From assembly GCA_018239845.1 (NCBI GenBank), contig JAFEGO010000053.1:1-64000 (forward strand): 64,000 nucleotides of DNA, written 5' to 3'. A program made the translations under genes and the position numbers. The stretch is from Verrucomicrobiota bacterium. GTDB lineage: Bacteria > Verrucomicrobiota > Verrucomicrobiia > Opitutales > Opitutaceae. Shown piece by piece: positions 49,566 to 58,498 of the stretch. How positions within the stretch are numbered: position 1 is the stretch's first letter; each line of letters begins with the position of its first letter. The notes beneath the pieces were generated by a model. That model ran no database searches and had not been told where the DNA came from. It saw only the letters and a program-made list of their open reading frames with translations.

Positions 49566-50417
49566 GTGCTCCGGGTCACCCCCACCCAGCCAGCTCCCCG
49601 CGCGACGCGCCGCCTGTATGCGCCTTATTGTATCTTTTTATTGATACTTTTGGCCGCTGCGCCGCTGTCCGGCGACCCGGTGCCGGCGTGGGAGGCCGTA
49701 GCCAGGCACCTACCCGGCGATGCGCTGGCCCTGCTCGGTCCAGCGGGAAAATCCCCCGATCACGAAAACCGCTTCCTCCACGCCGTCGCCACGCTGGACA
49801 ACCCGCCGCTGACGGAGGCCAAGCTCACCGACGTCGCCGCCCAGCTGACCGACCTTGCCCGCGGTGACGACGAGATCGCGGATGCCGCGGCCTACCTGAC
49901 CGGCCGGCTGTACCAGGTGCATTTCCCGACGCCCGATCCGGTGCGCGCCGCGCACGCGTACGAGCAGCTCGCCGCGCGCCATCCGCAGAGCTATTGGGCC
50001 CAGCTCGGCCTCGTGAAGCTCGGCGTGCTCCAGCTCTACGTCCTCGCCGAGTCCGCGACCCCGGCCGCGCGCATCGCCGTCGCGGAATCGCTGCTGCCGC
50101 GCCTGACCGTGCCCGAGCTGCGCCGCGACCTGCATATCGTGATCGGCCGGGCCAAGCTCTTCCACGGCCGGCCCCTGCCGGAAGTGCTGGAGCAACTCGT
50201 CGCCGCCGACCGCATCGGCGGGCTCGCCGGCGTGCCGCGCGCCGATCTCCAGGTGCAGATCGCCGAGCTCTCCCTCCGCGCCGGTGACTGGCCGCAGGCT
50301 GACGTGTACTACCGGCGCTTCCTCGATGAAAACGAAGTCGATGCCCGCGCCTACCAAGTGAAGCAGAAACTCGCCGTGATCGCGCCGCACCTCGCGGCGC
50401 GGCAGGACGCGCCATGA
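49566..50417 (+). CDS. Secreted helical-repeat protein, coupled to a solute-binding protein
   Basis: 283 residues. A signal sequence or membrane anchor at about 19-36 (LYAPYCIFLLILLAAAPLSG) is followed by helical hairpins rich in Ala and Leu that look like TPR-type repeats (AHAYEQLAARHPQSYWAQLG). Its stop overlaps the start of the next gene (ATGA at 50414), so the two proteins are translated together. Confidence 0.75.
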   Translation: MLRVTPTQPAPRATRRLYAPYCIFLLILLAAAPLSGDPVPAWEAVARHLPGDALALLGPAGKSPDHENRFLHAVATLDNPPLTEAKLTDVAAQLTDLARGDDEIADAAAYLTGRLYQVHFPTPDPVRAAHAYEQLAARHPQSYWAQLGLVKLGVLQLYVLAESATPAARIAVAESLLPRLTVPELRRDLHIVIGRAKLFHGRPLPEVLEQLVAADRIGGLAGVPRADLQVQIAELSLRAGDWPQADVYYRRFLDENEVDARAYQVKQKLAVIAPHLAARQDAP

Positions 50418-52021
50418 AAAAGCGCACCAAGCTCCGGCTCACGCTCGGCAGCCTCGCCGCCGGCTATCTGGCGGCGCTCGGCTGGGTTTACCTGCGCTCC
50501 ACCCCGCTCCTGTCGTCGCGCCCGGTGACGATCCGCATGGCTCACTGGCAGATCGAGCAGGGCCCGCCCGATGGCTTTGCCGCCGTGATCCGCCGCTACG
50601 AGGAGCTGAACCCGCGCGTGCACGTCGAGCAGGTCACGGTGCCCGGGCCGCTCTACCGCACGTGGCTCCGCTCGAACTTCGGCGGCCGGATGGGCACCGA
50701 CCTCGTGGAATTCGCCTACTTCATCGGCGGCGTGAACGACATCCCCGTGCGGTACTTCGAGCCGCTCACCGGCCTCATGGCCGAGCCCAACCCCTACAAC
50801 CGCGGCACGCCGCTCGAAAAAGTCCCGTGGCGCCTCACCTTCGCCGACGGCCTGTATTTCGCGATCGCCCAGAGCCCGGAGATCGGGCAGATCTACGCCG
50901 CCACCGTCACGCAGGGCAGCAGCCGCCTGTTTTGCAACCGCCCGCTGCTCGACCGCATCACCGGCGGCCACGGCGCCGCGCCGCGCACAATGGCGGACTT
51001 CCGCGCCATCTGCGCCCAGGTCGATGACTATGCCCGGCGCACCGGCACGGTCGTGCATCCCCTCGCCGGCTCGCTGCTCAACGGCCAGTGGCTCATCGAC
51101 TTCACCATGGCGGGCAGCGTCTCCGGCATGAACCTCGCGCTCGACCGCGAGGGCTACCTCGCGCGCAAGCCCCGCCAGGCAATGACCGACTATCTGCTGG
51201 GACGCTGGAGCTACCGCCGCCCCGAGTTGCGCGCCGCTCTCACGCTCGCGCGCGAGATGGTGATGCAGATGAAGCCCGGTTACGCCCAGCTCAGCCGCGA
51301 CGACGCGGTGCAGGAATTCCAGCGCGGCGAAGCGCTCTTCATCTACGCCGGCACCTTCGATGCCACGAGCCTCAAGAAAAACGCGCCCTTCCCCGTCGAG
51401 GCCATGCGCTTCCCCCAGCCGCAGAAGGACGACCCCGTGGTCGGCCCGTACATCAGCGGCCCTTTCCAGGACGGCGCCATCGCGACCGGCGTCGAGTTTT
51501 ACCTCAACAAGGACAGCCCCCACAAGGCCGAGGCCGTGGACTTCCTGCGCTTCCTCACCAGCGTCGAGGGCGGCACGATCTTCCAGACGCACAGCGGCTG
51601 GCTGAGCTCGGTGCGCGGCGTGCCCGTGCCGCCCGAGCTCGAGGCGTACCGCCCCACCGGCGACGGCTACACCACCGGCATGCAGTACATCGGCGTGGGC
51701 CCCAACTCGACGATGAAGTTCTGGCAGCACCTGCACCTGCTCACCGGACCGCAGGGCAGCGTCGAAAAATTCGCCGAGGCCGTGGAGGCGGACATGCCCC
51801 GGGCCATCACCGCGGACCTCCGCCTCGAGCTGAGCGGCAACCTCACCGCCGTGCGCACGGTGGACGCCGAGATCATCGCCCTCGGCGCGCTCAACCGCCT
51901 GGGCCCGCCCGACGCCGCGCGCGCCGAGCGTCAGCGCACGCTGGCCGGCGGCCAGACCCTCTCGGAGGCCGACGGCTACGAAGCCGCGTGGGTGCTCGCG
52001 CGCCACGGCTACACGCCGTAG
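50414..52021 (+). CDS. Extracellular solute-binding protein (ABC sugar type), membrane-anchored
   Basis: 535 residues. The N-terminal anchor (about 9-27) lacks a lipobox. The rest fits family 1 extracellular solute-binding proteins: TIRMAHWQIEQGP, then FRRYEELNP-like and DLVEFAYF segments and a C-terminal lobe. It is about 100 residues longer than common maltose- or sugar-binding proteins, with an extended helical C-terminus. No permease or ATPase gene is adjacent on either side. Confidence 0.82.
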   Translation: MKKRTKLRLTLGSLAAGYLAALGWVYLRSTPLLSSRPVTIRMAHWQIEQGPPDGFAAVIRRYEELNPRVHVEQVTVPGPLYRTWLRSNFGGRMGTDLVEFAYFIGGVNDIPVRYFEPLTGLMAEPNPYNRGTPLEKVPWRLTFADGLYFAIAQSPEIGQIYAATVTQGSSRLFCNRPLLDRITGGHGAAPRTMADFRAICAQVDDYARRTGTVVHPLAGSLLNGQWLIDFTMAGSVSGMNLALDREGYLARKPRQAMTDYLLGRWSYRRPELRAALTLAREMVMQMKPGYAQLSRDDAVQEFQRGEALFIYAGTFDATSLKKNAPFPVEAMRFPQPQKDDPVVGPYISGPFQDGAIATGVEFYLNKDSPHKAEAVDFLRFLTSVEGGTIFQTHSGWLSSVRGVPVPPELEAYRPTGDGYTTGMQYIGVGPNSTMKFWQHLHLLTGPQGSVEKFAEAVEADMPRAITADLRLELSGNLTAVRTVDAEIIALGALNRLGPPDAARAERQRTLAGGQTLSEADGYEAAWVLARHGYTP

Positions 52022-52031
52022 CGCGCCCGCC

Positions 52032-55000
52032 TCAAGGCATGAGGTAGATCTCGACCAAGCCGACGCCCGTCGTGCCGCCCACGCCGGAGAGCTGCGCGGT
52101 GTAGGTGCCCGGTTGCAGCGTGACGAGGAGCGCGGCGTCCTTGCTGGTGTCCGCAGCCAGCGCACCGGCGCCGACCGTGGCGAAGGCCGTCTTGAACTCC
52201 GCCGTACCGCCCCAGTTGTCATTGCTGGCGATGATCGTCGAGCCGCTGTAGAGGTAGAGCTGCGGATCGGCCAGCGCCCCGCCCACGCCGAGCGCGGTCA
52301 GGGTCGGACCGACGCCGCGGATGAGGAGCGTCTTGGGCGCGTTGCCCGCGACCACAAAGCCGGCGATCAAAATATCCCCGCCCGTGCCCACCTGCGTGCG
52401 CGCGGAGAGGTTCACCACGCTCGCAGTCGGCGCCGCCGTATCGGCATCGTAAAACTCAGCCAGGATGACTCCGCTGCCCGTCGTACTAGGATAAACGTGG
52501 CAGGAATACGCCCCCGGGGCGATCGAGTTGGAGAGCGCGGCGTCCTTGGAATTGGACGGCAGCGCGAAGGCGCCGAGGGAGCTGAAGAGTTGCGCCAGCT
52601 GGGCCGAGCCGCCCCAGTCGTTGTTGACGGCCAGCTCCGCCTGGGAGGCGTCGAGCAGCCGCATCGTCGGATCGCCCAAGGCATTGGGCACGCCTTGGGA
52701 CAGCAGTCCGGGTCCGACACCGCGCAGCAGGAGCGCCTTGCTGCCCGAGCCCGACACCACGAAGCCGACAATCAGCGTCTGGCTGCCCGTACCTGCCGGT
52801 GTGCGCACGGAAAGGTTTATCACCCGGGCGTCGGGCACCACAGCATTGGAAAGACCGGCGTAGGTGATGGGCGCGCTGGAGCCCGCCGGCTTGAGGCTGG
52901 CGCTGACGCTCTGGCTCGCGGCATTGATCGCGACGGAAAGCGCCGCCCCGCTGCTGGTCGTTACCGAGAGCTGGCCGTCGGCGTTGACCGTGCCCAAGGC
53001 ACCATCGACGGCCGAGGGTGTTGTGGTCACCACCAGCGCCTGGCCGCTGGCGCCGACAATCACGTGGGTCGCACCCGTCGCGGTGTTGAGCGCCGCCGCA
53101 CGGTAGTAACCCACCAGCGCCTGCGCCGGCCCCGTGGCCGGCTCGGCCGCTCCGGTGAAGGTCTCGCCCAAGCCACCGAGCGCGCCGGTAACCGCGCCAT
53201 TGGCCGTGATCTGACCTGTAAGGATGAAATCTCCCGCCGCCGCGCCGGTATGGATCACCGGCGTTTCCGGCGAGGCCAATGCGAGGGCGCTCACGCCGGC
53301 CGCCTGGGCCGTGCGCTTAGTCTCCGTGCCCGTCACCGAGAAACTACCGTCGGTCGCCACCGTGAGTTCGGTGACCACCGCGCTGGTCCGGCCGGGCAGG
53401 TAGGCGAGATAGGTCGCGGTGCCGTCGATACGTACCTGGAGCGCCCAGTACCCGCTCGAGGCCAGCGTGCCGAAATAAGTCCTGTTATAGCTCGGCGGGG
53501 TGATCGTGAGGGTACCGTTTACGCGGATTATCTCATAGATGTCCGAAAAACCGCCCGTCACCGTGATCGGATACAACCCAACCGGACTGTCGATCGTCGC
53601 GGCGGTCGTTGCCACCGGCCGCTCCGTAAGCGAAGACCGGCCATCGCCGAGGCCGAAGCCCGCGTAGGTCAGAGTTAGCGGCGGATTTTCCGCGCCCTGC
53701 GCCCGCACGATGTTGTCGGCCTTCACCGTCAGCGGCGCCTTCGTCACCGTCAGCGTGCCGGACGTATAGACAAAATCGTAGTTGTCCGATACCCCGCCAG
53801 CGAGCGTGATCGGATAGTTGCCGGGGACCGAAGAGGTCGAAGCCGTGGTCGACGCCCTGGGTTTGTAGGTCAGGACCGCTTCCGTATCCTTGCCGATAAA
53901 ACCGCTGTAAACAACGCTCAGGGTTGGATTCGGCACGCCATAGATTCGGGTCTGGTCCGCGGCCGCGGCACGCAGCAAGGGCTTCCTCACCGTGAAACTC
54001 CGCGCCACGCTGATCGCGGCCTCATAAGTGCTGTCGCCAGCCTGGCTGGCCCGGATCACCACCGTGCCGGCTCCGGTCAGCACCACCGTCCCGCCGCTGA
54101 CCGTCGCCGGTCCGCTTACCACGTTGTAACTCACCGGCAGACCCGAGGAAGCGGTCGCGCCGAGAGTGACCAGTGCATCGCCGTACGTGGCATCAGCGAG
54201 CCCGCCGAATGTGATGGACTGGGCCGTCTTGGTGCTCACCGGCGGCCCGGACAAGACCGCGAAGGTGTCGGGTTCGATCACCCGCAGATTCAATTTCCCC
54301 GCCAGCAAGGTGCCCAGCAACAGCTTGCCGTCGGGAAGCGTGAGCAGACGAAGCGGGATCCCTGGGAAGGCACGATCCGCTTTTAACCGCCAGGTGTCGC
54401 TCGACCAGCTCTGCAGTTCCGTCGCTCCCCCGACATTTCGCACCGTATGCAAGCCCGCCGTCGTCCAAGCCGCGTCGGCATAGGCATTGGCCAGTGTTCC
54501 CAGCAGGACAAGACTGGTGCCGTCGTACACCTGACCGGAGCCATCGGTGACTCGGCTCCCGTCAGCCGACACCCTGATGGGCGCCATAGCACTGCTTATG
54601 TTGCCGCCGGAGGAAGTCTTGAAAGCGGTCCATGCGCCGGCGGCATCAATCTGATAGTAAGTCAGACCGCCGGATACACTGTACATTCGCCGTGTCGGCG
54701 GACACCAGGCATTCCAGTTGGACGGATACACCGGCGCGGTAAATCGGAGCGGGCTACCCGCGCTATTCAAAATAAGGCCTGTCCGGGAGACAAGCTGCAC
54801 GCTGTTCATCCCGAGCCACAGGAGGTTGCCAGCCGTTTCCAACCCCGTCAGGGCCAACGGCGCTGTTCCCGCCGGAACGGGTCTGACATCTCCCGTATCG
54901 AGCGGGATCCTGCGAATCTGGTAGTCGTTCTCATCGAGATAAAGCGCCCGGTTCTCCGCGGAATAGACCAAATAATTAGGTGAGTTGACCAACGGGATGG

Positions 55001-57662
55001 AAGGTAGGAAGCTCTTGGTCTGCGCCGACCAGCGGTAGATATTCCGGTCCAATTTGCTGTAAATGTAGACCACGCCTTGTTCATCAATCAGCCACTGCGA
55101 GGAGATCAGGCTTGCCGCCGCCGGATCAGCCGCTGCGACCGGCACGCCGGATGGGAATGCACCCGACTGCATCTTTTCAACGGCTGGCACGGCCCCGCTG
55201 GCCGTCGGCTGAGCGAACAGATACAATACATTGTTTCGCCGCCACATCCGGGTGGCTTCCTTCAGGTGGCCGTTCGATACACCCGTTTCACGGTAGCTGC
55301 TATCCACCGCGCTGACCTTTCCTCTGCGCAACACATAGTAACCGCCCGCTCCGTCCGACACCAAGTCGGTCAGAAGACCACCCAGGCTGCCTTGGTAGGT
55401 CAGGTCGTTGCCATTATAGACAATTCCGCCCGTGTCTGCCAGCGCCCCGCCGGGCAACACGATCAGCCGGTCCACCCGGGGGAAATTCTCCCCCTGCGGG
55501 GATGATATGTATCCACTGATGGCGCCGTCCCCTCCGATCATGATGCTGTCGGCCTTGGCCGGGCTTCCGGTGGTGCTGCCATAGATTCTATGGGTCGCCG
55601 GGCCATAGGTGATCTGATCGCCTTGCAACGCATAGCTCTGGGTTACGGAAGCCACCTTTTGCCCGGTGATTCGATTGTAAGAGGTGAACGTGGTGTCGGA
55701 ATACTGCCGGACGATCGTCACCAGAAAATTGTCGGACTGAATCAGGGCGACGATGGCTTTCGTCTCGGTGATGAGAGCGGAAGGTGAGCCAAAGCTGCGG
55801 TCATAACGAGTGACATTGGTTCCGGTCGCCAGATAGATCGCATCCTGGGCGATCACCAGGTCGCTGGCCGCCTGCGCCAGCGGCCAGGCCGGCAGCCATG
55901 CCTCGCTGTTGAGATCGTATCGGGCGATCTGAGCCGGGCTCTTAAACAGGAAATAGACGACCCCATCCGTCTCCACCGCTTTGGTCCAATTGTAATCGGG
56001 CGGCGTGCCGTAGGCAGGTGCCGGTACGGTGAGTGACTTCGTTGGACTCAGGACGGTGCCGGCGCTGGTGGTTACGGCCACGTAATACTCGCCCAATTCG
56101 GCGCCGCCGATAGCCGGGACAGCCAGGCTCGAACCCACCTGCCCGGGTATCGTCGCGCCATTGTGGTACCATTGGTAAGTTATTGCGGATCCACCGGGAG
56201 TGGAGGCACTCGAGAAGATCTGGGCCGTGTAGCTGCTGGCATCCGTGCTGATCCAGAGTTCACCCACCGTGGGCAAGGGCAACGGCTTCACCGTAAGGGT
56301 GGCCGCATCGCTGGTGACGGTGCCGCCCGAGCTGTTCGTGATTACACAGCGAAACTGATCACCCGAACCGGCGATGAGCACTTTGTCGATCCACAGCATG
56401 TTGCTCGTGGAGCCCGACAAGTTGCCGGCGTCGGAGAGTGAAACCCAGTTCGTCGTGCCATTGGGCAGCCACTGCCAGCGGTAGTTGAGCGTGGACCCGA
56501 CCGAGGTGGCATAGACGCTGAACGTCACCAAATCCCCCTCATAGACGTTTTTGCTGCCGGGCTGGGTGCTTATCACCGGTGGCACCGCCCCACCGAAGTT
56601 CACCGTCAGCGTGATCGCACCGGAATATGGTATCGCATTATTGGATATATTTCCCCAGCCATCGACCGCAACGTAGTAGGTCACGCCATCGACCGCATTG
56701 AAAGTCACCAGGCTCGTGCGCTTGCGGCCCGGGCCGGAGAATTGCGCAGACGGTTCTTCGTCGTCGTTCTCACCGACCAGCGTAAGGGCGTTCACCGCTG
56801 TCCCGGTGTACACCGACATCACGGTGTCGTAGTTGCTGCCATAGGTGGAGACGCTCACGCTGCCCGAGCTGGGCGCGGTCCACTTCCACCAGACTGAATG
56901 ACCTTGGGCGACGCCGACATGATTCGTCTCACCCGGCTCCCGGGTGGCCCCGACATTGGTCCCGGTCACCTGGAGGCTGTTGCCCGGCAAGACGAGCACC
57001 GTGGCATTGGCAAAGTTGTCGTTGACCGGCTTGAAGCCGGGTGAGCCATAGAGCTTCTGTGCGCCGTTGATGTCGTCGCTCAGCAGGGTGTAGACCGAGC
57101 TCTCATGGCTGTTCATGATGGCCGAAACCGCCTGGCCGTACTCATCCGGATGGGTGAGGCCCAGTACATGGCCGAGTTCGTGCAAGGCCACGCGTTGGAT
57201 ATCCTCAGCCACGCGCAGGCTGCCGCGATAGGAGTCCCAGGTAAAATTGCGGTTGAAGACGATGTCGGACTCCGTGCGCGTGTTGCCATTGCTGGCGGAC
57301 AGCGTGACGGCGAGGGTCCCCGAGTCGAAGCTCTCACCGTCGATCGCGGTATCCATCGCGATTTCGTTAATGGCGTTGTCCAAGGCATAGGTGCCGTCGG
57401 CGACGGTGCCGGCCAGCTGCACCGTGCCCAGCACGGCGTTCCAGCTCTGCATCGCGGCCAGCACGCTGCTTGCCTGGCTGTTGCCGTCGGAAAGCGTGGC
57501 CGCCTGCGACAGCTTGACCTGGATGGGCACGTAGCCCGGCGGCCAGGTTATCACATAGACGCCGCTCGCATCCCTGATGAGTACGTAGGCGAAGGCCGGC
57601 GCGAGGAGCGCCCAGCCGGCCGCCAGGATGATCGCGAGGCGGAGGAGGGATTTAATTCGCAC
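52032..57662 (-). CDS. Very large secreted matrixin-like protein with Ig and MBG-type repeats
   Basis: 1,876 residues with a signal peptide (first 25). An N-terminal metzincin domain carries HELGHVLGLTH (His161, Glu162, His165, His171) and a Met-turn (Met183 in AIMNS). Then come a PPC-like beta domain (about 215-360), two Ig-like domains (about 365-550), a long propeller-like region of bounded repeats (about 555-1150), three MBG-type domains (ATYGDA, IYGVPNPTL, AQGAENPPLTL) and two C-terminal copies of a NLSxRTxxGTG-type domain containing NDNWGG. It has no PEP-CTERM or type IX tail. A secreted or surface protease/adhesin is likely. Confidence 0.88.
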   Translation of the reverse strand: MRIKSLLRLAIILAAGWALLAPAFAYVLIRDASGVYVITWPPGYVPIQVKLSQAATLSDGNSQASSVLAAMQSWNAVLGTVQLAGTVADGTYALDNAINEIAMDTAIDGESFDSGTLAVTLSASNGNTRTESDIVFNRNFTWDSYRGSLRVAEDIQRVALHELGHVLGLTHPDEYGQAVSAIMNSHESSVYTLLSDDINGAQKLYGSPGFKPVNDNFANATVLVLPGNSLQVTGTNVGATREPGETNHVGVAQGHSVWWKWTAPSSGSVSVSTYGSNYDTVMSVYTGTAVNALTLVGENDDEEPSAQFSGPGRKRTSLVTFNAVDGVTYYVAVDGWGNISNNAIPYSGAITLTVNFGGAVPPVISTQPGSKNVYEGDLVTFSVYATSVGSTLNYRWQWLPNGTTNWVSLSDAGNLSGSTSNMLWIDKVLIAGSGDQFRCVITNSSGGTVTSDAATLTVKPLPLPTVGELWISTDASSYTAQIFSSASTPGGSAITYQWYHNGATIPGQVGSSLAVPAIGGAELGEYYVAVTTSAGTVLSPTKSLTVPAPAYGTPPDYNWTKAVETDGVVYFLFKSPAQIARYDLNSEAWLPAWPLAQAASDLVIAQDAIYLATGTNVTRYDRSFGSPSALITETKAIVALIQSDNFLVTIVRQYSDTTFTSYNRITGQKVASVTQSYALQGDQITYGPATHRIYGSTTGSPAKADSIMIGGDGAISGYISSPQGENFPRVDRLIVLPGGALADTGGIVYNGNDLTYQGSLGGLLTDLVSDGAGGYYVLRRGKVSAVDSSYRETGVSNGHLKEATRMWRRNNVLYLFAQPTASGAVPAVEKMQSGAFPSGVPVAAADPAAASLISSQWLIDEQGVVYIYSKLDRNIYRWSAQTKSFLPSIPLVNSPNYLVYSAENRALYLDENDYQIRRIPLDTGDVRPVPAGTAPLALTGLETAGNLLWLGMNSVQLVSRTGLILNSAGSPLRFTAPVYPSNWNAWCPPTRRMYSVSGGLTYYQIDAAGAWTAFKTSSGGNISSAMAPIRVSADGSRVTDGSGQVYDGTSLVLLGTLANAYADAAWTTAGLHTVRNVGGATELQSWSSDTWRLKADRAFPGIPLRLLTLPDGKLLLGTLLAGKLNLRVIEPDTFAVLSGPPVSTKTAQSITFGGLADATYGDALVTLGATASSGLPVSYNVVSGPATVSGGTVVLTGAGTVVIRASQAGDSTYEAAISVARSFTVRKPLLRAAAADQTRIYGVPNPTLSVVYSGFIGKDTEAVLTYKPRASTTASTSSVPGNYPITLAGGVSDNYDFVYTSGTLTVTKAPLTVKADNIVRAQGAENPPLTLTYAGFGLGDGRSSLTERPVATTAATIDSPVGLYPITVTGGFSDIYEIIRVNGTLTITPPSYNRTYFGTLASSGYWALQVRIDGTATYLAYLPGRTSAVVTELTVATDGSFSVTGTETKRTAQAAGVSALALASPETPVIHTGAAAGDFILTGQITANGAVTGALGGLGETFTGAAEPATGPAQALVGYYRAAALNTATGATHVIVGASGQALVVTTTPSAVDGALGTVNADGQLSVTTSSGAALSVAINAASQSVSASLKPAGSSAPITYAGLSNAVVPDARVINLSVRTPAGTGSQTLIVGFVVSGSGSKALLLRGVGPGLLSQGVPNALGDPTMRLLDASQAELAVNNDWGGSAQLAQLFSSLGAFALPSNSKDAALSNSIAPGAYSCHVYPSTTGSGVILAEFYDADTAAPTASVVNLSARTQVGTGGDILIAGFVVAGNAPKTLLIRGVGPTLTALGVGGALADPQLYLYSGSTIIASNDNWGGTAEFKTAFATVGAGALAADTSKDAALLVTLQPGTYTAQLSGVGGTTGVGLVEIYLMP

Positions 57663-58284
57663 GGGGCGCGGGGGTCGTGAGCTGGGGCGCGGCCTTGATC
57701 TGGGCGATGAAATCCTCGGGCGTCAGGGCCGAGGCGGTCGCCTGCGCGCTGCGCGTGTCCGCCGTGCCCTCGGCCATCGGGGTGCTGATCTGCGCCGTGG
57801 TGCGGAGGGGCTCGCCGTCGGACCGCGCCACGTAGCGGCGGCCGGTCGCATCCTTTAAGATCGGATACCGGCCGTGCATCATGCCGTAGAGGGGGCTGAT
57901 GTTCTTCCCGTTGCCGCTCACGAAGAGGATGTCCTCGTCGCCCACGTGGAACTGCGGCATGCCCTCCACCGTCAGCTCCTGCTCGCCGACCTTGCCGCCG
58001 AGCAGCTCGAGCGTGAGGTTCGCCGGCGGGTTGCCCGCGATCACCTCGGTCACCGTGAGCTCGACCTCGGTGAATATCTTCGCGCTGCGACCCGCTCCGC
58101 GCGATTTTTTGACCGAGGTCACGTTCTTCACCACCGCGCGCACGATGCAGTCCGAGCCGCTCACAAGTTTCGGAAACTCCGGCGCCAGCACGGTCGTGGC
58201 TCCGCTTTCGGGCACCATGGCCATCAGACTGAAGAGCAGTACCGCGATACGCAGCGGGCGGAGACAAACGGGGTATCGTAACAT
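57652..58284 (-). CDS. Secreted hypothetical protein, upstream partner of the matrixin-like gene
   Basis: 210 residues with a signal peptide (ending near PESGA). The mature domain is beta-rich (SAKIFTEVELTVTEVIAG), similar in feel to small extracytoplasmic domains that sit beside secreted proteases, but no family is recognised. Its last 11 nt overlap the start of the 1,876-residue gene, so they form an operon. Confidence 0.8.
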   Translation of the reverse strand: MLRYPVCLRPLRIAVLLFSLMAMVPESGATTVLAPEFPKLVSGSDCIVRAVVKNVTSVKKSRGAGRSAKIFTEVELTVTEVIAGNPPANLTLELLGGKVGEQELTVEGMPQFHVGDEDILFVSGNGKNISPLYGMMHGRYPILKDATGRRYVARSDGEPLRTTAQISTPMAEGTADTRSAQATASALTPEDFIAQIKAAPQLTTPAPRAN

Positions 58285-58335
58285 AGGATATCTATCAATG
58301 AGGCCGGATTTCAGCGGCTGCCGACATATTTTTTC

Positions 58336-58353
58336 CTACCGGATTTCCGGTAG
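58336..58353. repeat. 18-bp perfect palindrome next to UAS 3
   Basis: CTACCGGATTTCCGGTAG lies immediately upstream of the UAS at 58355, between the divergent genes at 57652-58284 and 58499. It may be an operator for the secreted-protein operon. Confidence 0.55.
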
Positions 58354-58354
58354 T

Positions 58355-58370
58355 GTCCCAAACGTGGGAC
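58355..58370. promoter_or_regulatory. Palindromic activator site (UAS) 3
   Basis: GTCCCAAACGTGGGAC is a perfect palindrome of the RTCCCA-N4-YGGGAY type, centred 120 bp upstream of the -12 GC of the promoter at 58469. Confidence 0.72.
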
Positions 58371-58468
58371 GGCGCCGTGTCGGTTTCGGGGCATCTGCCG
58401 CCGGCGGATTTCTGCCGCGCGATTTTATCCTATTGTCCGCCAAGGGCTAGCCCACGCCGCCAAGCCCC

Positions 58469-58484
58469 GGGCACGGTCCCTGCA
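58469..58484 (+). promoter_or_regulatory. Sigma-54 promoter of ADOP copy 7
   Basis: GGGCACGGTCCCTGCA: GG at 58470-58471, ten bases, GC at 58482-58483. The predicted start is about 58495, 4 nt before the ATG at 58499. The first base departs from the T of the consensus. Confidence 0.75.
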
Positions 58485-58498
58485 TTTTACCGGACTCC

